From: Streptomyces sp. NRRL F-5727
Lineage (GTDB): Bacteria > Actinomycetota > Actinomycetes > Streptomycetales > Streptomycetaceae
Reading direction: 5' to 3'
DNA length: 64,000 nucleotides
Assembly (NCBI RefSeq): GCF_000719555.1
Contig: NZ_JOGX01000012.1
Coordinates: forward strand, 86,828-150,827
Made by a program: the position numbers and the translations under genes. Within the stretch, counting starts at the first letter, position 1, and every line of letters starts with the position of its first letter. The notes beneath the pieces are model-generated. The model was not told the DNA's origin. It did not search any database and was given only the letters and a program-made list of their open reading frames with translations. Positions 32,472-42,000 of this stretch are shown here, one piece after another.

Positions 32472-33317
32472 GTGGAAAACCACTCCTTGCCGCGCACAGC
32501 CGCCTTCTTTGACCTGGACAAGACGGTCATTGCGAAGTCATCGACGCTGACCTTCAGCAAGTCCTTCTACCGGGGCGGACTGATCAGCCGCCGCGCCGCC
32601 CTGCGGACGGCCTACATCCAGTTCGTGTTCCTCGTCGGCGGGGCCGATCACGACCAGATGGAGCGGATGCGCGAATACCTTTCCGCGCTCTGCAAAGGCT
32701 GGAACGTGGCCCAGGTCAGGGAACTCGTCGCCGAGACCCTGCACGACCTGATCGACCCGATCATCTACGACGAGGCCGCCTCCCTCATCGAGGGGCACCA
32801 CGCCGCCGGCCGCGACGTCGTGATCGTGTCCACCTCCGGCGCCGAGGTGGTCGAGCCGATCGGGGAGATGCTCGGGGCGGACCGGGTCGTCGCCACCCGG
32901 ATGGTGGTCGGCGAGGACGGGTGCTTCACCGGCGAGGTGGAGTACTACGCCTACGGCCCGACCAAGGCCGAGGCGGTCCGCGAGCTGGCCAAGTCGGAGG
33001 GGTACGACCTGTCCCGCTGCTACGCCTACAGCGACTCGGCGACCGACATCCCGATGCTGGAGGCGGTCGGACACCCGTACGCGGTCAACCCGGACCGGAC
33101 GCTGCGCCGCGAGGCGGTCGCCCGGGAGTGGCCGGTGCTGGCCTTCGACCGTCCGGTGCGGCTGAAGCAGCGACTGCCGGAGTTCCGGATGCCGCCCCGT
33201 CCGGCGCTCATGGCCGTGGCGGCGGTGGGTGCGGCGGCGGCCACCGCGGGACTGGTCTGGTACGCGACCCGCCGGCGTCACCGGGCCACGGCGGCGGCCG
33301 CCCTCGCCGGGCCCTGA
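32472..33317 (+). CDS. HAD-IB family hydrolase
   Basis: A 281-residue haloacid-dehalogenase phosphatase, SerB-like subclass IB. Motif I Phe-Phe-Asp-Leu-Asp-Lys-Thr lies near 11-17. Motif II Val-Ser-Thr-Ser-Gly lies near 121-125, with a Lys (Thr-Lys-Ala-Glu) near 165 and motif III Tyr-Ser-Asp-Ser-Ala-Thr-Asp (about 183-189). A C-terminal membrane helix (about 242-263) and basic tail suggest attachment to the inner membrane. It matches Rv3661, its mycobacterial counterpart beside the same RNA locus. GTG 32472 is preferred over ATG 32460 because a -10-like box overlaps the latter. The substrate is unknown. Confidence 0.9.
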   Translation: MENHSLPRTAAFFDLDKTVIAKSSTLTFSKSFYRGGLISRRAALRTAYIQFVFLVGGADHDQMERMREYLSALCKGWNVAQVRELVAETLHDLIDPIIYDEAASLIEGHHAAGRDVVIVSTSGAEVVEPIGEMLGADRVVATRMVVGEDGCFTGEVEYYAYGPTKAEAVRELAKSEGYDLSRCYAYSDSATDIPMLEAVGHPYAVNPDRTLRREAVAREWPVLAFDRPVRLKQRLPEFRMPPRPALMAVAAVGAAAATAGLVWYATRRRHRATAAAALAGP

Positions 33318-33404
33318 CCGCTCGCCCCGGTTTCACCCGGTCCGGAAAGAGCGCAAAGAAGCGGATCCACCACTTTCGCTTACCGGCGGAGAGGAGTAGA
33401 AAGG

Positions 33405-33631
33405 AATCAGGCCCGCGAGACCTGGGACATCCGAGAGGATCACCTGTTGAGCATCAAGGCCCCACGGACCTGACGCACAAAAACCTGGCACCCACGCGAC
33501 GTCGACCCGTCGATTACGGGCCAGCCGCACCAGGCGAAGGGCAAAGTACCCCGCCTGATGGGCACATATCGAGGACGCTTGGTAACTGGGTGGACGTGCC
33601 AGCGGCGGTACTGATTTCTGGTACCGCCGCA
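33405..33631 (+). ncRNA. probable 6S-like / Ms1-type RNA (scr3559 locus)
   Basis: The 334-bp gap between the HAD gene and the convergent Fic-like gene is, by gene order, the place of S. coelicolor scr3559 (described as 6S-like) and of mycobacterial MTS2823/Ms1, which binds core RNA polymerase. Visible structure: closing helix 33485-33491 with 33596-33602, extended by 33492-33495 with 33590-33593; hairpins 33506-33520 (CCCGT/ACGGG) and 33531-33557 (CAGGCG..GGG/CCC..CGCCTG); and a terminal stem at 33603-33629. A weak -10 (TAGAAA, 33397-33402) fits an RNA start near 33409. No plausible reading frame is seen. Ends are estimates. Confidence 0.6.
33603..33629. terminator. hairpin shared by the RNA gene and the convergent Fic-like gene
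   Basis: CGGCGGTAC / GTACCGCCG, 9-bp perfect stem (10 with flanking G/C) and a 9-nt A/T-rich loop. It lies at the predicted 3' end of the RNA and 22 bp past the stop of the convergent gene. Confidence 0.8.
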
Positions 33632-33651
33632 ACCCATGTCCGGGGACGTTC

Positions 33652-34470
33652 TCAGGCCGCGCCGCGCTGGAGCGCCTCGCAGACCGCGGTCGACTCCCGG
33701 ACGCCGAGTTCCACCGCGCGCCCACAGTGCGTGATCCACGCGCCGACACCCTCCGGGGTGCCGGTCAGATACCCCTCGAAGGCGGCCGCGTAGGCGGCCC
33801 GGCCCTGCTCCGCGTGGCCGACCTCGGCGGGGCAGATGCCCTTCGGGTCGAGGCCGCTGCCCTCCAGCACGATCCGCTCCGCGGTCCGGGCGACGAGGCC
33901 GTTGTGCGAGGTGAAGGGACGCAGGGCGAGCAGTTCGCCGTGGACGACGGCGGCGACGACCAGCGCCGGGGCCTCGCTGCCCGCGACGACGAGTTCCGCG
34001 AGGCCGTCGAGGCGGGCGGCGACCTCGTCGGGGCTGGGCAGAGGGGCCTCGATCAGCGGCTCGGTCACGGCCTCGCCGGCCTGCCTCGGGCGGCCCGTCG
34101 AGTCCTCGTGCTCGCCCGCGGCGACCAGGTGCAGCCGGGCCAGCACCCGGAGCGGCGACTGGCGCCAGATGGAGAGGAGTTCGCCTGCCTCGGCGCTCAG
34201 CCGGAGGGCGGCGCCGACGGTGCGGGCCTCGGGGTCGGCGCTGAAGTCGGTCCGGCGGCGGACCTCCTCCAGGGCCCAGTCGGCGCCGGCCAGCGCGGCC
34301 GAGCCGCGGGCGCCGCGGAGCGCAGCCTCGTGGGCGATCTCGTTGCTGCGGCGGCGCATCACACGGTGGCCGTAGACCCGGTCGACGGCCTTGCGTACGG
34401 AGTCCACCGCGTCGGCGACGCCCGGCAGGGTGCCGAGGGCGGCCAAGGGGTCAGAGGCGTGCGTACTCAT
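33652..34470 (-). CDS. Fic-like protein with degenerate core motif (Rv3662c-like)
   Basis: A 272-residue protein, all-helical in character. Near 196-215 the sequence Arg-Pro-Phe-Thr-Ser-His-Asn-Gly-Leu-Val-Ala-Arg aligns with the Fic signature His-Pro-Phe-x-Asp/Glu-Gly-Asn-Gly-Arg-x-x-Arg, but the catalytic His is Arg and the acidic-Gly pair is Ser-His. It is annotated as an oxidoreductase in some genomes, with no support in the sequence. ATG 34470 has no Shine-Dalgarno sequence. Position and orientation equal Rv3662c. AMP-transfer activity is unlikely as it stands; a binding or regulatory role is inferred. Confidence 0.78.
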   Translation of the reverse strand: MSTHASDPLAALGTLPGVADAVDSVRKAVDRVYGHRVMRRRSNEIAHEAALRGARGSAALAGADWALEEVRRRTDFSADPEARTVGAALRLSAEAGELLSIWRQSPLRVLARLHLVAAGEHEDSTGRPRQAGEAVTEPLIEAPLPSPDEVAARLDGLAELVVAGSEAPALVVAAVVHGELLALRPFTSHNGLVARTAERIVLEGSGLDPKGICPAEVGHAEQGRAAYAAAFEGYLTGTPEGVGAWITHCGRAVELGVRESTAVCEALQRGAA

Positions 34471-34532
34471 AGGTAAGGAGGCTACGCGCCCCCGGGGCTC
34501 GCCCCACGATGGAGTGGTCTTCTTCATAGAGC

Positions 34533-34564
34533 TTGACCACTAAGCGCGTTCATGCCACTACGCT
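34533..34564 (+). promoter_or_regulatory. promoter-like sequence of the ParA-like gene
   Basis: TTGACC at 34533-34538 and TACGCT at 34559-34564 are separated by 20 bp. The -10 ends 8 nt before ATG 34573, so a leaderless transcript is likely, which argues against GTG 34567 as the start. Confidence 0.4.
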
Positions 34565-34572
34565 AGGTGAAC

Positions 34573-35556
34573 ATGAAGATCGCTTTCGTCGGGAAGGGCG
34601 GCAGCGGCAAGACGACGCTGTCCTCGCTCTTCGTCCGCCACCTCGCCGCCATCGAGTCGCCCGTCGTCGCCGTCGACGCGGACATCAACCAGCACCTGGG
34701 GGCCGCGCTCGGCCTCTCCGAGGCGGAGGCGGCCGCGCTGCCCGCAATGGGGGCGCATCTGCCGCTCATCAAGGAGTACCTGCGCGGCGGCAATCCGCGG
34801 ATCGTCTCGGCCGAGACGATGATCAAGACGACGCCGCCCGGGGAGGGTTCGCGGCTGCTGCGGGTCCGGGAGGAGAACCCGGTGTACGAGGCGTGCGCGC
34901 GGTCGGTCCGGCTGGATCCCGGCGAGGTGCGGCTGATGGCGACGGGTCCGTTCACCGAGGCGGACCTCGGGGTGGCCTGCTACCACTCGAAGGTCGGGGC
35001 GGTGGAGCTGTGCCTCAACCACCTGGTGGACGGGGCCGGGGAGTACGTGGTCGTCGACATGACGGCGGGCTCGGACTCGTTCGCGTCGGGCATGTTCACC
35101 CGCTTCGACATGACCTTCCTGGTCGCCGAGCCGACCCGCAAGGGTGTGTCGGTGTACCGCCAGTACAAGGAGTACGCGCGGGACTTCGGCGTCGCGCTGA
35201 AGGTCGTCGGCAACAAGGTGCAGGGCCCGGACGACCTGGACTTCCTGCGCCAGGAGGTCGGGGAGGACCTGCTCGTCACGGTCGGCCACTCGGACTGGGT
35301 GCGCGCGATGGAGAAGGGCCGGCCGCCGCGCTTCGAGGAGCTGGAGCCGGAGAACCACCGCGCCCTGCGGACCCTGCGGGAGGCGGCGGACGACACGTAC
35401 GAGCACCGCGACTGGCAGCGCTACACGAGCCAGATGGTCCACTTCCACCTCCGCAACGCGGAGAGCTGGGGCAACGCCAAGACCGGGGCCGACCTGGCGG
35501 CGCAGGTCGACCCCGACTTCGTCCTCGGCGAACCCAGCGCCGCGACCGCCCACTGA
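34573..35556 (+). CDS. ParA/CooC-like P-loop ATPase
   Basis: A 327-residue SIMIBI-class ATPase. The deviant Walker A Lys-Gly-Gly-Ser-Gly-Lys-Thr-Thr lies at residues 8-15, with the signature Lys at 8. The switch Asp in Val-Asp-Ala-Asp lies near 36-39 and Val-Val-Asp-Met-Thr-Ala-Gly near 159-165. It resembles CooC-type metal-insertion or ParA-like proteins. No DNA-binding partner or ParB is adjacent, so a plasmid partition role is unlikely. Transcribed alone, diverging from the Fic-like gene and converging with the deacetylase lipoprotein. The client protein is unknown. Confidence 0.85.
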   Translation: MKIAFVGKGGSGKTTLSSLFVRHLAAIESPVVAVDADINQHLGAALGLSEAEAAALPAMGAHLPLIKEYLRGGNPRIVSAETMIKTTPPGEGSRLLRVREENPVYEACARSVRLDPGEVRLMATGPFTEADLGVACYHSKVGAVELCLNHLVDGAGEYVVVDMTAGSDSFASGMFTRFDMTFLVAEPTRKGVSVYRQYKEYARDFGVALKVVGNKVQGPDDLDFLRQEVGEDLLVTVGHSDWVRAMEKGRPPRFEELEPENHRALRTLREAADDTYEHRDWQRYTSQMVHFHLRNAESWGNAKTGADLAAQVDPDFVLGEPSAATAH

Positions 35557-35623
35557 CGACCGCCGCGGGAGCGACCCGCGGCGCAGGAGCGACCCGCGGC
35601 GCCGCCGTGACCGCCAGGCGACG

Positions 35624-35654
35624 GGCCGCCGCCGGGATCAGTCCGGCGGCGGCC
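35624..35654. terminator. bidirectional hairpin between convergent genes
   Basis: GGCCGCCGCCGG / CCGGCGGCGGCC, 12-bp perfect stem with a 7-nt loop between the ATPase and deacetylase stops. A 17-bp direct repeat (GGAGCGACCCGCGGCGC, twice) precedes it near 35569-35603. Confidence 0.8.
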
Positions 35655-35673
35655 GTGCTCGGGGGCGGCTGCG

Positions 35674-36981
35674 TCAGCTCCGGGCGGCCGGCTCGGCCGC
35701 CGGGGGTGCCGGGGGTGCCGGCTGGGGGGACAGGAAGGCGGGCCAGCCGCCGGCGGGGGCCTCGCCCACCTTCAGGGTGCGCATCTTGGCGATGACGGCG
35801 GGGTCCTGGGCGTCGAGCCAGTCCGCGAGCTGGCGGAAGGAGACGCACCTGACGTCCTTCTGGACGCAGACCGTGGCGATGGTCTCCTCGATGGCGCGCA
35901 TGTAGGTGCCGCCGTTCCAGGACTCGAAGTGGTTGCCGATGATGACCGGCGCCCGGTTCCCCCGGTACGAGCGCTCGAACGCCTGGACCAGGCCGTCCCG
36001 CATCTGGTCGCCCCAGTAGCGGTGCATGCCGGGGTCGCCCTGCGTCGTGCCGGGCGACTGGTTGACCAGGAAGTTGTAGTCCATGGACAGGGTCTGGAAG
36101 GCGCGGCCCGGGACCGGGACGAGGTGCATGGACAGGTCCCAGACGCCCTGGTCCTTCTTCGGCCAGATCTGGTCGTTGACACCGCTGGTGTCGTAGCGGA
36201 AGCCGAGCTCGGAGGCCGCCTTCACGAAGTTCGCGCGGCCTTCGAGGCAGGGCGTGCGGGCGCCGACGAGCTCCTTGTCGTAGTCGAAGGGGAGCGGCTG
36301 CTCGTTTTGCAGCCCCGCGTTGGTCTTCCAGTTCTTGACGAAGGACTTGGCCTGCCGGATCTCGCTCTTCCACTCCTCCACGGACCAGGTGCCGACGCCA
36401 CCCTGGGCGCCGCAGAAGTGCCCGTTGAAGTGGGTGCCGATCTCGTTGCCCTCCAGCCACGCGCCGCGCAGTTCGCGGACGGTGTCGCGGATGCCCTCGG
36501 TGTCGTTGAAGCCGATGTCGGAGCGGCCCGCGGAGTGCTTCGGCGGGTCGTAGAGCTCCCGCTTCTCCTCCGGCAGGAGGTACACGCCGCTGAGGAAGTA
36601 CGTCATGGTCGCGTCGTACTTCTTGGCGACCTTCCGGAAGTGCGAGAAGAGCTTCTGGCTGTCCTCGCCGGCGCCGTCCCAGGAGAAGACGACGAACTGC
36701 GGCGGGGCCTCGCCCGGCTTGAGCTTCGTCCAGGTCGGCTGGTGAGGCTGGGCGCCGGTGTAGGCGGTGGAGCCGTCGCCGATCAGCCGGACCGGGTTCT
36801 CCGGCGCGGCGGCGGGGCCCTTCTTCGCGGCGCCGGCGCCGGAGCCGGGGGCGCCCTTGGTGCCGGGGCCGGAGGAGGACGGCTCCGAGCAGCCGGCCAG
36901 CCCGCCGATCAGGGCGACGGTGAGGGCGCCGGCGGCCAGCGCCTTCCTCCGGAACGTACTTCCTCGCACAGCGGCTGACAT
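35674..36981 (-). CDS. polysaccharide deacetylase-like lipoprotein
   Basis: A 435-residue exported lipoprotein: signal peptide ending in Leu-Ala-Gly-Cys (Cys about 30), Ser/Gly/Ala linker, then a NodB-like domain. The metal-binding pattern is kept: Asp in Phe-Ser-Trp-Asp-Gly (about 101) and His-Phe-Asn-Gly-His (about 181-185). The C-terminal half has His-Phe-Glu-Ser-Trp-Asn (about 348), where a catalytic His would fit. It probably removes acyl groups from a cell-wall or surface glycan outside the membrane; the substrate is unknown. ATG 36981 follows AGAGGTGG. The tail is Pro/Ala-rich. Confidence 0.83.
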   Translation of the reverse strand: MSAAVRGSTFRRKALAAGALTVALIGGLAGCSEPSSSGPGTKGAPGSGAGAAKKGPAAAPENPVRLIGDGSTAYTGAQPHQPTWTKLKPGEAPPQFVVFSWDGAGEDSQKLFSHFRKVAKKYDATMTYFLSGVYLLPEEKRELYDPPKHSAGRSDIGFNDTEGIRDTVRELRGAWLEGNEIGTHFNGHFCGAQGGVGTWSVEEWKSEIRQAKSFVKNWKTNAGLQNEQPLPFDYDKELVGARTPCLEGRANFVKAASELGFRYDTSGVNDQIWPKKDQGVWDLSMHLVPVPGRAFQTLSMDYNFLVNQSPGTTQGDPGMHRYWGDQMRDGLVQAFERSYRGNRAPVIIGNHFESWNGGTYMRAIEETIATVCVQKDVRCVSFRQLADWLDAQDPAVIAKMRTLKVGEAPAGGWPAFLSPQPAPPAPPAAEPAARS

Positions 36982-37210
36982 CCGCCACCTCTCTTCTCCG
37001 ACGGGGCTGCCCCGCCGTGACGGCCGAGCGGCGTCAACCTCGCACCCGAGCCGCCGGAGCGATGAAACGACAAGCGGCAATACGCCCTCCATTCACCGGA
37101 ACCGGTGAACCATTGCCCTGTTTGCCCCGAAAATAATGCCGGAGACTTTACTCTGCATTACGATTCGTTTACTCAGAGTTGAGGTACCCGTTCGGCCCGG
37201 AGGAGACCGG

Positions 37211-39619
37211 ATGACCCTCTGCACCCCTGCCCGCACGCCCAACCGGCCCCGCACCCAGCGGCCCCACAGCCCGCCCGGAGGCGGCCGCCGCTTCCGCCCC
37301 GCCGGCGCGGACGTCTCCGCGTCGATCGCCGTCTTCCTGATCGCGCTGCCGCTCTCGCTCGGCATCGCCCTCGCCACCGGAGCCCCGCTCCAGGCCGGAC
37401 TGGTCGCCGCCGCCGTCGGCGGTCTGGTCGCCGGCCGTCTCGGCGGCTCCCCGCTCCAGGTGAGCGGACCCGCCGCCGGCCTCACCGTCGTCACCGCCGA
37501 GCTGATCCAGCGGTACGGCTGGCGCACCACCTGCGCCATCACGGTCCTCGCCGGCCTCGCCCAGATCGGCCTCGCCACCCTGAAGGTGGCCCGCTCGGCG
37601 CTCATGGTCTCGCCCGCCATCGTGCACGGCATGGTGGCCGGCATCGGCGTGACCATCGCCCTGGCCCAGCTCCACATCGTCCTCGGCGGCACCCCGCAGA
37701 GCTCCGCGGTGGCCAACGCCCTCGGACTTCCCGCCCAGTTGGCGGACGTCGGCCCGGCCTCGCTCGCGATCAGCGCGCTGACCGTCGCCGTCCTGCTCGG
37801 CTGGCCCCGACTGCCGGGCAGAGCGGGCGCCTGGGCGCGCAAGGTGCCGGCCGCGCTGGTCGCCGTCGCCGGCGCGACCCTTCTCGCGGTGGCCGCCGGG
37901 TTCCGCGTGCCCCGGGTCGACCTGCCGTCCTGGAGCAGCCACGCGCTGCCGGGGCTGCCCGACGGGCCGGTCCTCGGGATCGCCGCCGGCGTCCTGACCA
38001 TCACGCTGGTCACCAGCGTGCAGTCGCTGCTCTCCGCCGTCGCCGTCGACAAGCTCGCCGCCGCCCGCCCGGACCGGGGCCGGGGTGTCCCGCGCTCCGA
38101 CCTCGACCGCGAGCTGGCCGGCCAGGGCGCGGCCAACATGGTCTCCGGAGCGCTCGGCGGCCTCCCGGTCGCCGGGGTCGCGGTCCGCAGCGTGGCCAAC
38201 GTGACGGCGGGCGCGGTCAGCCGCGCCTCCACCATGCTGCACGGCCTGTGGATCGTGCTGGCCGCGCTGTTCCTGGTGCCCGCGATCGACCTGATCCCGC
38301 TGGCCGCCCTCGCCGCGCTCGTGATGGTGGTCGGCGTCCAGATGGTGAGCATCACCCACATCCGCACGGTCACCCGGCACCGCGAGGTCGTGGTGTACGC
38401 GGTGACGCTGACCGGGGTCGTCCTGGTCGGCCTCCTGGAGGGCGTCGCCCTCGGCATCGCCGTCGCGGTCGCGGTCGCGCTGCACCGGCTGACCCGGACC
38501 CGGATCACCCGGGAGGACCGGGACGGGCGCCACCTGCTGCGGGTGCGCGGCCAGTTGACCTTCCTCGCGGTGCCGCGGCTGAGCCGGGCGCTGCACCAGA
38601 TCCCCGCGGGCTCGGACGTGACCGTGGAGCTGGACGGCTCGTTCATGGACCACGCCGCGTACGAGACGCTGAACGACTGGACCGCCGGGCATCTGGCCCA
38701 TGGCGGGACGGTCGAGCTGACCGGCCCCACCGGAGGCCGTATCACCGGCTCCCCCGCCGCCCACACCGCCGAGCCGGACGCCGACCCCGGCACAGCCCCC
38801 GGTACGGGCTCCGCCCCGCACCCGGGACCGGAGGACGTCTGCTGCCGCCCCTGGACGCCCTGGCACAACCACCAGTGCGCCGAGCAGCCCGCGCCGCCGC
38901 CCGCCCCCGCGACCGAGGAGCCGGCGCGCCCGACGGCCCATCAGCTGGCGCACGGCATCGGCAAGTTCCAGCGGAACACCGCGCCGCTGGTCCGGGACGA
39001 GCTGGCCCGGCTGGCCCGGGAGGGCCAGACACCTTCGCAGCTCTTCCTCACCTGCGCCGACTCCCGGCTGGTCACCAGCATGATCACGTCCAGCGGCCCG
39101 GGCGACCTCTTCACCGTGCGCAACGTCGGCAATCTGGTGCCGCTGCCCGGCGAGGAGAGCGGGGACGACTCGGTCGCGGCGGCGATCGAGTACGCGGTGG
39201 ACGTGCTGCGGGTGCAGTCGATCACCGTGTGCGGCCACTCCGGCTGCGGCGCCATGCAGGCGCTGCTCGGCGCCGGTCCCGACGAGCCGGCCACCCCGCT
39301 GCGCCGCTGGCTGCGGCACGGCAGACCGAGCCTGGAGCGGATGGCGAGCCGCCGTCACGCGTGGGCGCGGATCGCCGGACGGCTGCCGGCGGACGCGGTG
39401 GAGCAGCTGTGCCTCACCAACGTCGTCCAGCAGCTGGAGCACCTGCGGGCGTACGAGTCGGTGGCGCGGCGGCTCGCGGACGGCAGCCTCACCCTGCACG
39501 GGATGTACTTCCACGTGGGCGAGGCGCAGGCGTATCTGCTCTCCGGGGACGAGGTGCGCGGCTACGACGACGTGTTCGACAGCGTCCCGCCGACGGCCCT
39601 GACCGCCCGCGCGTCCTGA
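37211..39619 (+). CDS. SulP anion transporter fused to beta-carbonic anhydrase
   Basis: An 802-residue fusion. Residues 35-435 are a SulP/SLC26 transporter with about ten to twelve helices (Pro-Leu-Ser-Leu-Gly-Ile-Ala-Leu-Ala near its start). Residues 440-515 look like a STAS domain. After a Pro/Ala linker, residues 570-800 are a beta-carbonic anhydrase with zinc ligands Cys-Ala-Asp-Ser-Arg (about 614) and His-Ser-Gly-Cys-Gly (about 675-679). The likely role is bicarbonate uptake coupled to CO2/bicarbonate conversion at the inner face. ATG 37211 is preceded by GGAGGAG. The 229-bp gap upstream, divergent from the deacetylase, holds no gene. Confidence 0.93.
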   Translation: MTLCTPARTPNRPRTQRPHSPPGGGRRFRPAGADVSASIAVFLIALPLSLGIALATGAPLQAGLVAAAVGGLVAGRLGGSPLQVSGPAAGLTVVTAELIQRYGWRTTCAITVLAGLAQIGLATLKVARSALMVSPAIVHGMVAGIGVTIALAQLHIVLGGTPQSSAVANALGLPAQLADVGPASLAISALTVAVLLGWPRLPGRAGAWARKVPAALVAVAGATLLAVAAGFRVPRVDLPSWSSHALPGLPDGPVLGIAAGVLTITLVTSVQSLLSAVAVDKLAAARPDRGRGVPRSDLDRELAGQGAANMVSGALGGLPVAGVAVRSVANVTAGAVSRASTMLHGLWIVLAALFLVPAIDLIPLAALAALVMVVGVQMVSITHIRTVTRHREVVVYAVTLTGVVLVGLLEGVALGIAVAVAVALHRLTRTRITREDRDGRHLLRVRGQLTFLAVPRLSRALHQIPAGSDVTVELDGSFMDHAAYETLNDWTAGHLAHGGTVELTGPTGGRITGSPAAHTAEPDADPGTAPGTGSAPHPGPEDVCCRPWTPWHNHQCAEQPAPPPAPATEEPARPTAHQLAHGIGKFQRNTAPLVRDELARLAREGQTPSQLFLTCADSRLVTSMITSSGPGDLFTVRNVGNLVPLPGEESGDDSVAAAIEYAVDVLRVQSITVCGHSGCGAMQALLGAGPDEPATPLRRWLRHGRPSLERMASRRHAWARIAGRLPADAVEQLCLTNVVQQLEHLRAYESVARRLADGSLTLHGMYFHVGEAQAYLLSGDEVRGYDDVFDSVPPTALTARAS

Positions 39620-39649
39620 ACCTTTCCCGTCCCGCCTCCGTGAGAGTGT

Positions 39650-39687
39650 GTGGCCCCTTCTCCCTCCGCTCGGGACGAAGGGGCCAC
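39650..39687 (+). terminator. terminator after the SulP-CA gene
   Basis: GTGGCCCCTTC / GAAGGGGCCAC, 11-bp perfect stem with a 16-nt loop, nested in a second complementary pair (GTGAGAGTGT at 39640 with ACACTCAC at 39698). Confidence 0.8.
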
Positions 39688-39812
39688 CGCCGTCAGGACA
39701 CTCACAGGTCTAAACCAATTGCCCGGAGCCTCTTGTCACCCGGGGCCTCGGGCTGATGAGGTATGACGCGGGACACATACGCACAGAGGACGCCCTGGGA
39801 AAGGGAGATGTC

Positions 39813-41768
<1,956 letters not shown>

Positions 41769-41786
41769 CGGCACCACCGCAGCAGC

Positions 41787-41820
41787 AAAGGCCCGCCCCG
41801 ACGCCCCGGGGCGGGCCTTT
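41787..41820 (+). terminator. terminator after acs
   Basis: AAAGGCCCGCCCCG / CGGGGCGGGCCTTT, 14-bp perfect stem with a 6-nt loop and a following T-run. Confidence 0.92.
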
Positions 41821-42000
41821 GCGCGCCCCCCGCCGCCGCGCCGAATGCCACGTATCTCCCTAAAGTGATCCTCGCCGGACACACCTCGGGCTCGTTAGGT
41901 AAAGTAAGGATCGCGTCAGGAACGCGACAGAAAGACCTAGGTGCGCCGGGAAGTCTGGTCGGCATGTGCTGTGTGCTGCCCACCCGACCGGAGGCTCCTC

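Noticed and set aside
34573..35556. ParA-like ATPase as a plasmid partition gene
   Set aside because: No ParB, origin or parS-like repeats are close; it sits among core genes.
37169..39514. Long minus-strand open frame opposite the SulP-carbonic anhydrase gene
   Set aside because: Shadow frame; the plus strand shows a complete two-domain protein with intact zinc ligands.
41880..41925. Iron-box-like sequence (TTAGGTAAAGTAAGG) upstream of nhaA
   Set aside because: Only the left half resembles the TTAGGTTAGGCTCACCTAA operator; the right half is missing.
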